DNA from: Halobacteriales archaeon QS_4_69_225
GTDB taxonomy: Archaea > Halobacteriota > Halobacteria > Halobacteriales > Haloarculaceae
Direction: 5' to 3'
DNA: 64,000 nucleotides
NCBI GenBank assembly: GCA_003020965.1
Contig: PXRL01000006.1
Coordinates: 22,835-86,834, forward strand
Shown here: piece by piece, positions 58,762 to 64,000 of the stretch
Layout: every line of letters starts with the position of its first letter
Position numbering within the stretch: the stretch's first letter is position 1
Program-made: the position numbers and the translations under genes
The notes under the pieces: model-generated
Database searches by the model: none
Told to the model about the DNA's origin: nothing
Seen by the model: the letters and a program-made list of their open reading frames with translations, nothing else

Positions 58762-61566
58762 TTAGACGAAGCTCCCGAGCCCGGTCTGCTCCTGGCCGCT
58801 TTTGACCTCGTTCCAGGTGATGTCCAGCGCCTCCAGCACCCGCTCGATGGGGCCTTTCAGCGTCTTGTCCAGCATCTTGTCGTAATCGACCTCGAACGCC
58901 TCCGGCACCTGGTCGTCGAACTCGAAGCAGATGACGTCGGGGTCGCGCTTGAACTCGCCGTACAGCGCGTCCTCGGCGGGGTCGAGCCCACGCTCCTCTT
59001 GAATCTCCCGGAAGAACTCGGGATGGACCTTCTCGAGGTAGAGCCGCTTGGGCTTCGACCCGCTGGCGAAGTTCGTCCCCAACAGGAGGTTGGCGTACTT
59101 CGCGCCCCGCACCTGGGCGGTGTCGGTGTCGTAGTTGTCCAGCTTCTTGCCGATGCCGCCCGGGATGCCGATCTCCTCGAGGCTCACGTCGCCGCTCCGG
59201 ACCCGCTCGACGACGCCGTGGACGTAGTCTTTGATCTCCTCGCGGTCGGCGCCCGTCACGACCATCTCCAGGACCTCCCGCTGGACCTCCTTCGTGATCG
59301 GCGCGATGTCCGACCGCTTGTACTCGAAGCCCGTGATGTCGATGTCGTCGACGTCGTTGCCCTCGGACCACACTTTGTGGCCGGCGTACCGCTTTTTCTT
59401 GCCGGCCTGGAAGAACCGCCGGTACAGCTTCTCGAACTCGATCTCGAAGCGGTGGGTTTCGGCGTTCAGCCGCTCCGCGAACTCGTCGTACGAGTCGTTG
59501 ATGTGGTCGGCTATCTCGACGGACTGCTCGATGGCCGACTTCTTCGGGACGTCCTCTCCGAGTTCCAACATGACAGAATCCGTATCACCGTAGGCCACCT
59601 CGTAACCGAACTCGTTCGCGGCCGCCTCGGTGAACTCGATGACGTCCCGCCCGGTTGCGGTTACGGCCGCACCCATCTCCTTGTCGTAGAGGCGGAATCG
59701 GTCCCATCCAAGTACGCCGTAGAGACTATTCATAATAACCTTGACAGCTGCTTGCTGGCGGTCGTACGTCTCGTGGGCGTCGGTGCCGGGGTCGTAGTCG
59801 TCCCGGAGGGTCTTCTTCTCCTCGCGCTCGGTGAGGAGTTCGTCGACCATCGACCGGATCATCCCGTCCGGCTCCTTCCGGAAGTGGGTGCCGTTGGGGG
59901 CGACGTAGGTGTCGCCGTCGTAGGCGTCGGGGTTGACCTTCGTCTCCGGGGAGGCGTTGATGGTGGTCATCGCCATCGGGTAGAGCGAGCGAAGGTCTAG
60001 AACGCTGACATTTTCGAGCACGCCCGAGATGGGGTCGAAGACGGCGCCACCCTCGTACTCCTCGCTCTCCTGGGCGCCCTTCGACGGCAGGGCGAACTCG
60101 CCCTGAATCTTGTGGAGGACGTACATGTCGACGGCGTCGCCGGGGGTGGTGGCGTCCTCGAGCTTGCAGCCAACGAAGGCGGCGACCTCCCGCCAGAACG
60201 GGACGATGTCCTGCTTGCGGTTCAGCTCGACGCAGAGCTCGACGTCCCGGAGGTTGTACTCCAGCAGCTGCTCGGGGTCGTCCTCCCAGAGGTCGCCGAT
60301 GTCGCCCGGGTACCGCTCCTTGCCGACGCCGAGTTCCTCCTCGCCGACGGCGTCGAGTCGGTAGGAGTCCAGCTCGGAGAACTGGGTCCGCTGGTAGGCG
60401 TACAGCAGGTCGAAGACGACCCGGCCCTTGACGTTTGGGCCGCCCCACCCCGAGGTCCACACCTCGTTCACCCGGGAGAGCCGCTCCGAGTCCAGGCCGT
60501 CGCGGCGCCCCGAGAGGCGCTCGATGCGGTCGATGAGGTACGGCGCGTCGAAGTCGTCGAAGTTCCAACCGGTCAGGACGTCGGGGTCCGTCCGCTCGAC
60601 GTACTCGAGGTAGTCGGCGAGCATCGCGCTCTCGTCGCCGAAGCTACGGACGTCGACGTCGAGGTCGCCGTCGCCGATGGGGTCGTAGTCGTCGACGGCC
60701 TCCGGGCCAGGGACGCCCTCGGGGGACTCGTACAGCCAGACGACGTACTCGTCGTGGTAGGAGTCGTGGCTGGTCAGACAGACGACCGTCTGCTCGCCGT
60801 CCTCGGGGAAGCCGTGGCGGTCGTCGACCTCGATGTCCAGCGTGTGGACCCGCGGCTCGACGACGCACTCGACGGTTTCGAGCTCGGTGTGGTGGATCTT
60901 CAGGCTGCCGTCGTCGAGCTCGCGGGCCGGCACGCGGACGCCGCTGCGGACGTCCTTGTCGATGAGCAGGCGGTTGGGAAAGAGGATGTCCGCCTCGTAG
61001 TGCTCGAAGCGGTCCCGCAGTTCGCCGACGTCGCGGGGCGTCTGGCCGAATACCTTCACCAGCTCCTCGCCCCGGATGGACTCGTAGACGACGATCCTCC
61101 CGGGGTCGGCGTCGTCGTTGCCGGGGCGGTCGCCGTGTGTCTCGACGCCGGTCAGTCGGTCGTGGTCGAGCCGGGAGTCGACGAGGTCGCGTTCGGCCAG
61201 CGGCGCCTCGGCGTCGACCGCCACGTCGAGGTCGTCCACCGGCGTGTAGAAGTACGGCCGGAAGTCGTGGACCCGGACGTGGACCGGCTCGCGGTCGGTC
61301 GTCCGGCCGAAGACGTGCAGCACCGGCCGCTCGTCGTCGCCGCTGCCCTCGACGGTGTAGTCGACCTGGGTGACCGACAGCTCCACGTGGTCGTCGACCG
61401 CCGGGAACCGCCGCTCGGAGAGGTCGACGACGGCCGCGTCGTCGCTTTCCGGCGTCGCGACGGCGGCGGCCTCCCCGTCGGGACGGACGCCGTCGCTGCC
61501 GTCGCCGTCGTCGCCGCCGCCGCCGCCGAACGCCTCGAGGGTCCCCTGCTCGCTGCCCGTGGTCAT
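58762..61566 (-). CDS. polB: Family B replicative DNA polymerase
   Basis: A 934-residue polymerase. Exonuclease motifs: HTLDIEVDD, GWNFDDFDAPY and EYNLRDVEL. Polymerase motifs: LDLRSLYPMAM (A), KVIMNSLYGVLGW (B) and YGDTDSVML (C), with KKKRYAG in the thumb. The last residues QTGLGSFV look like a PCNA-interacting peptide; QGTLEAFG near the N-terminus is a second candidate. Motifs A, B and C are uninterrupted, so the intein sites often used in archaeal polymerases are empty. ATG 61566 avoids an arginine-rich extension. It is followed by the sufC promoter region. Confidence 0.95.
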   Translation of the reverse strand: MTTGSEQGTLEAFGGGGGDDGDGSDGVRPDGEAAAVATPESDDAAVVDLSERRFPAVDDHVELSVTQVDYTVEGSGDDERPVLHVFGRTTDREPVHVRVHDFRPYFYTPVDDLDVAVDAEAPLAERDLVDSRLDHDRLTGVETHGDRPGNDDADPGRIVVYESIRGEELVKVFGQTPRDVGELRDRFEHYEADILFPNRLLIDKDVRSGVRVPARELDDGSLKIHHTELETVECVVEPRVHTLDIEVDDRHGFPEDGEQTVVCLTSHDSYHDEYVVWLYESPEGVPGPEAVDDYDPIGDGDLDVDVRSFGDESAMLADYLEYVERTDPDVLTGWNFDDFDAPYLIDRIERLSGRRDGLDSERLSRVNEVWTSGWGGPNVKGRVVFDLLYAYQRTQFSELDSYRLDAVGEEELGVGKERYPGDIGDLWEDDPEQLLEYNLRDVELCVELNRKQDIVPFWREVAAFVGCKLEDATTPGDAVDMYVLHKIQGEFALPSKGAQESEEYEGGAVFDPISGVLENVSVLDLRSLYPMAMTTINASPETKVNPDAYDGDTYVAPNGTHFRKEPDGMIRSMVDELLTEREEKKTLRDDYDPGTDAHETYDRQQAAVKVIMNSLYGVLGWDRFRLYDKEMGAAVTATGRDVIEFTEAAANEFGYEVAYGDTDSVMLELGEDVPKKSAIEQSVEIADHINDSYDEFAERLNAETHRFEIEFEKLYRRFFQAGKKKRYAGHKVWSEGNDVDDIDITGFEYKRSDIAPITKEVQREVLEMVVTGADREEIKDYVHGVVERVRSGDVSLEEIGIPGGIGKKLDNYDTDTAQVRGAKYANLLLGTNFASGSKPKRLYLEKVHPEFFREIQEERGLDPAEDALYGEFKRDPDVICFEFDDQVPEAFEVDYDKMLDKTLKGPIERVLEALDITWNEVKSGQEQTGLGSFV

Positions 61567-61715
61567 ACTCTCCGATTGTACGCGTGCCCGCACAAAAACT
61601 CCGGCGGTCCGGCACGACTCGCCGGCTCGGCCGCCGTCGCGTCCGTCGTTTCGAGTTCTGACACGGACACAAGGGATTTACCCCGATACGCGCTACCGAA
61701 CGATGGTGACATCCC

Positions 61716-61901
61716 ATGGCCGACTCCGACGCGACGGGTGAGCAGGACAGCGCGGGCGAACGCCCCGAGCCGGTGGTTACCGACGCCGTCGCGGCGACGG
61801 AGTCCTACCGGACGGACGAGGGCGTGGTGTTCTACGACGCCGAGAACCCCCTCGCCTGGCTGCAGGCGACCGAGGTCGTCGATCTCGAAGAGGTCGCGTA
61901 A
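61716..61901 (+). CDS. Small acidic protein (61 aa)
   Basis: MADSDATGEQDSAGERPEP, then VVTDAVAATESYRTDEGVVF, YDAENPLAWLQATEVVDLEE. The last 25 residues look ordered (YDAENPLAWLQATE). I recall a haloarchaeal family of this kind as DUF7331. Divergent from polB with 149 bases between; GGGATTTACC at 61672-61681 lies about 38 bases upstream. Confidence 0.65.
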   Translation: MADSDATGEQDSAGERPEPVVTDAVAATESYRTDEGVVFYDAENPLAWLQATEVVDLEEVA

Positions 61902-61931
61902 CTTTTCTCCTCGGAGTCGCTGGGTTGCGGT

Positions 61932-62255
61932 GTGACCGCCGGCGACGACGCTGACGCCGACTCCCACTCCCAGGAGTTCGACCACCGGAGCCTCGGCCCC
62001 GAGACGTCGTCGGTCGACGTGCCGACCGTCGACGATGCCGACGCCGACAAGGTGCTCCTCCGGACGTTCTGGGGGTCGGTCCTCTCGCTGAACGTCGCCA
62101 TGACCGCCGTCCCGCTGGGGCTGCTGTTGGTGTACTTCCGCGGCGACTGGGAGCTCGGCGGCCTCGCCGTCGCCGTCGGCTGCGTCGCCGCCGCCGCGAC
62201 CGTCCGGTTCTACCGGCGCTTCCGGGCCGACCGCCGCGGGGGTGACGACCCGTGA
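61932..62255 (+). CDS. Two-helix membrane protein (107 aa)
   Basis: GTG start at 61932, 30 bases after the preceding gene. Acidic N-terminus (1-40) and two hydrophobic helices (about 46-68 and 73-92) ending in a basic tail FYRRFRADRRGGDDP. The stop overlaps the next start by 4 bases (GTGA), a sign of translational coupling. I recall DUF7322 for such proteins. Confidence 0.68.
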   Translation: MTAGDDADADSHSQEFDHRSLGPETSSVDVPTVDDADADKVLLRTFWGSVLSLNVAMTAVPLGLLLVYFRGDWELGGLAVAVGCVAAAATVRFYRRFRADRRGGDDP

Positions 62256-62668
62256 GGACCGTCGAACACGACGGCGACAGCTACCTGCTCGTGAAGCGGT
62301 CCGGGGAGTCGAGTCTTGTCCGCGACCCCGAAACCGGCGAGGAGCGGTACCTGCCGAACGACGAACTCGTCGCCGCCGGCGACCCGCCGCTGGCGCTTTC
62401 CGCCCGGCGGGTGCCGGAGCCGACCCGGCGATTGCTGACGGCCGTCCGCTCCGAGCGGGCCCTCGGCGTCCTCCTCGAACTGGACGACCGCGGCCCGCTG
62501 TCCGTCCGGACCGTCCTCGGCGAGTACGACCTCTGCGAGTCGGACCTCCACGGGCTGTTCGGCGAGTTCCGGGCCGCGGGGCTGGTCGCCGAGACGGAGG
62601 TCGACGGCGAGCGCGGCTACCGGCTCACCGACCGCGGCCGCGAGGGGCTGGCGGCGCTGCGGGCGTAG
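62252..62668 (+). CDS. Winged-helix protein (138 aa), DUF7346-like
   Basis: GTG start at 62252. Residues 1-60 are a short beta-rich part (YLLVKRSGESSLVRDPETGE), residues 65-138 a winged helix (TRRLLTAVRSERALGVLLEL...LHGLFGEFRAAGLVAE...YRLTDRGREGLAAL). It may be a regulator or a nucleic-acid-binding partner. It ends at the base before the rad50 stop, convergent with it. Confidence 0.72.
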   Translation: MRTVEHDGDSYLLVKRSGESSLVRDPETGEERYLPNDELVAAGDPPLALSARRVPEPTRRLLTAVRSERALGVLLELDDRGPLSVRTVLGEYDLCESDLHGLFGEFRAAGLVAETEVDGERGYRLTDRGREGLAALRA

Positions 62669-64000
62669 CTACGACGGCGCCTCGACGGTCGCCGACCGCT
62701 CCACCGACGACCGGTTGGTCGTCGGGTTCTTCCGGACCGCCAGCAGGTCGTCGGCCGCCTCGACCAGCTCGTCGTCGTGGCTGACGACGAGTATCTGGTC
62801 GACGCCGTGGTCGGTCATCGACTCGACCAGCTCGACCAGCCGCGAGACGTGACCGGAGTCGAGAAACACCGTCGGCTCGTCGAGGATCAGCGGCGGCATC
62901 GGCGCCGCCCCGTCGATGCCCTCCGCGAGCAGCCGGTAGATGGCACACCGCAGCGAGAGGTTGAACAGCGCCCGCTCGCCGCCTGACAGCTGTTCGGGCT
63001 CCAGCGGCGTTCCGTCCTTCTGGTAGACGGTCAGCTCGTAGTCGCCGTCCAGCTCGATGCGCGCGTAGGAGTCGTTCTGGTAGACGAGCCGGAACGTCTC
63101 GTTGAGCATCGCCTCCAGCGTCTCGACGTTCCGCCGCCGCAGCTCCGCCCGGAGGTCGGCGTAGGTCCGCTGGAGGTCGTGGGCCTCATCGTACAGCGAC
63201 TCCAGCCGGTCGACCGTCTCCCGAAGCTCCTCGCGCCGCTCGCGGAGCTCCTCGAGTTCCTCCAGTTCGTTCTCGACGGCGCCGATCTTGGCCTGCAACT
63301 CGTCGCGGCGCCCTCGCTGCTCCTCGAGGTACGGCTCGACCCGGTCGAGGTAGTCCTTGGCGCGCTCCTTCTCGTCGTGGGCGCTCTCGAGGGCCGACTG
63401 GTCGAACTCAGCTTCCAGTTCCGACTTCCGCTCGCGCTTGTCGGCCAGCCGCTCGCGGCGCTCGTCGTTCAGCTCCGCCTTGTTGTCGCGGCGCTCCCGG
63501 AATCGCTCGACTTCGCGCTCGTTGTCGGCGACGTCCTCCAGCAGCTCCTCGATCCGCTCGAGCCGCTCCCGGCGCTCGTCGATGGTCGCCTTCTCGGCGT
63601 TCAGCTCGTCGACGGCCTCGCGGGCTGCCTCGGCGTCGGCATCAGCGTCCTCGGCGTCGGCTTCCGCCTCCGCCGCCTCCGCGTCCAGTTCCTCGGCCTC
63701 CTCGCGTAGCTCCTCGACGCGCGCCTCGCGCTCTTCGAGCGTGTCGGCCTTCTGCTCGACGAGTTCGGCGACGTTCGCCCGGGACTCCTCCAGTCGCGCG
63801 AGTTCGGTGTCGGCCTCGACCAGCTCGGCGGCCCGCTCTTGGTCTTTGCCGAGTTCCTCGACGCGCGACTCGGCGGTCTCGAGGTCCGCCTCCAGTTCCG
63901 CGACCCGCTCGCGGTCCTCGTCGACGGACTCGACGTGCGGCGACCCCTCGACGGGCTGGCCGCACTCGGGGCACTTGCCCGCCTCGAGCAGGCGCTCGGC
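62669..64000 (-). CDS. rad50: Rad50 DNA repair ATPase, C-terminal 443 residues (start outside window)
   Basis: The frame is open from the right edge to a stop at 62669. Near the edge the zinc hook CPECGQPV joins two Rad50 molecules. A long coiled coil follows (Glu/Arg/Leu heptads, about 300 residues), then the C-terminal ATPase lobe with signature [14 protein letters not shown] and Walker [15 protein letters not shown], and the His switch VVSHDDEL. Rad50 with Mre11 tethers and processes double-strand breaks. Mre11 is expected beyond the window. Confidence 0.94.
   Translation of the reverse strand, partial: AERLLEAGKCPECGQPVEGSPHVESVDEDRERVAELEADLETAESRVEELGKDQERAAELVEADTELARLEESRANVAELVEQKADTLEEREARVEELREEAEELDAEAAEAEADAEDADADAEAAREAVDELNAEKATIDERRERLERIEELLEDVADNEREVERFRERRDNKAELNDERRERLADKRERKSELEAEFDQSALESAHDEKERAKDYLDRVEPYLEEQRGRRDELQAKIGAVENELEELEELRERREELRETVDRLESLYDEAHDLQRTYADLRAELRRRNVETLEAMLNETFRLVYQNDSYARIELDGDYELTVYQKDGTPLEPEQLSGGERALFNLSLRCAIYRLLAEGIDGAAPMPPLILDEPTVFLDSGHVSRLVELVESMTDHGVDQILVVSHDDELVEAADDLLAVRKNPTTNRSSVERSATVEAPS

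Overview
The window is archaeal chromosome from an extremely halophilic archaeon (class Halobacteria). The signs are very high GC with G/C-rich third codon positions, acidic proteins, TATA-like boxes about 25-30 bases before start codons (so many probably leaderless transcripts), Tat-exported halocyanins, archaeal lipid enzymes, an archaeal family B DNA polymerase, Rad50, and a tRNA-Gln with an archaeal intron. No genus is assigned.

Layout. 1-4.8 kb: partial amidohydrolase, divergent zinc alcohol dehydrogenase, ArsA/Get3-type ATPase, small proteins and a first halocyanin. 5.1-7.4 kb: an M42 peptidase with a broken frame and an isoprenyl diphosphate synthase. 7.5-14.3 kb: a respiratory block on the minus strand (halocyanin, small membrane protein, Rieske protein, split cytochrome b and further small membrane proteins), probably a quinol:halocyanin oxidoreductase with lineage-specific accessory subunits. 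14.4-16.8 kb: small membrane proteins, endonuclease III and a disrupted glycerol-1-phosphate dehydrogenase. 17.2-20.5 kb: Lrp-type regulator, disrupted TrkA-N protein and an APC transporter fused to stress-protein-like domains. 20.7-28.4 kb: GtrA, sulfatase-fold hydrolase, Rieske-type ferredoxin, Tat-exported subtilase, kinase-like protein, cytochrome P450. 28.4-34 kb: histidine kinase, aldehyde dehydrogenase, a nuclease-like protein. 34.1-35.6 kb: a solo tnpB (IS1341-type) insertion.

35.6-48 kb: a long HMG-CoA reductase homologue, cupin, a possible structured-RNA locus (about 37.96-38.33 kb), HTH regulator, phosphoesterase, FAD oxidoreductase, an exported protein with an HDWE motif, a threonine-synthase-like protein without the PLP lysine, LysE exporter, HD protein and GNAT protein. 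48.2-53.1 kb: lipocalin-like protein, intron-containing tRNA-Gln, a striking hairpin array, iron-dependent repressor, ferritin-like protein and a two-domain ferritin-like lipoprotein. 53.9-64 kb: membrane protein, sufCBD iron-sulfur assembly operon, DNA polymerase B, three small genes and the C-terminal part of Rad50.

The most unusual signal is not a protein system. It is a set of hairpin-rich intergenic elements (49.49-49.83 kb, 13.65-13.76 kb, 28.56 and 47.92 kb, 16.8 and 53.7 kb) whose copies preserve base-pairing while the bases change, plus a separate hairpin-dense locus near 38 kb. Four reading frames are broken by small indels, one of them in a gene normally essential for archaeal lipids, so either sequence errors or real decay must be considered.
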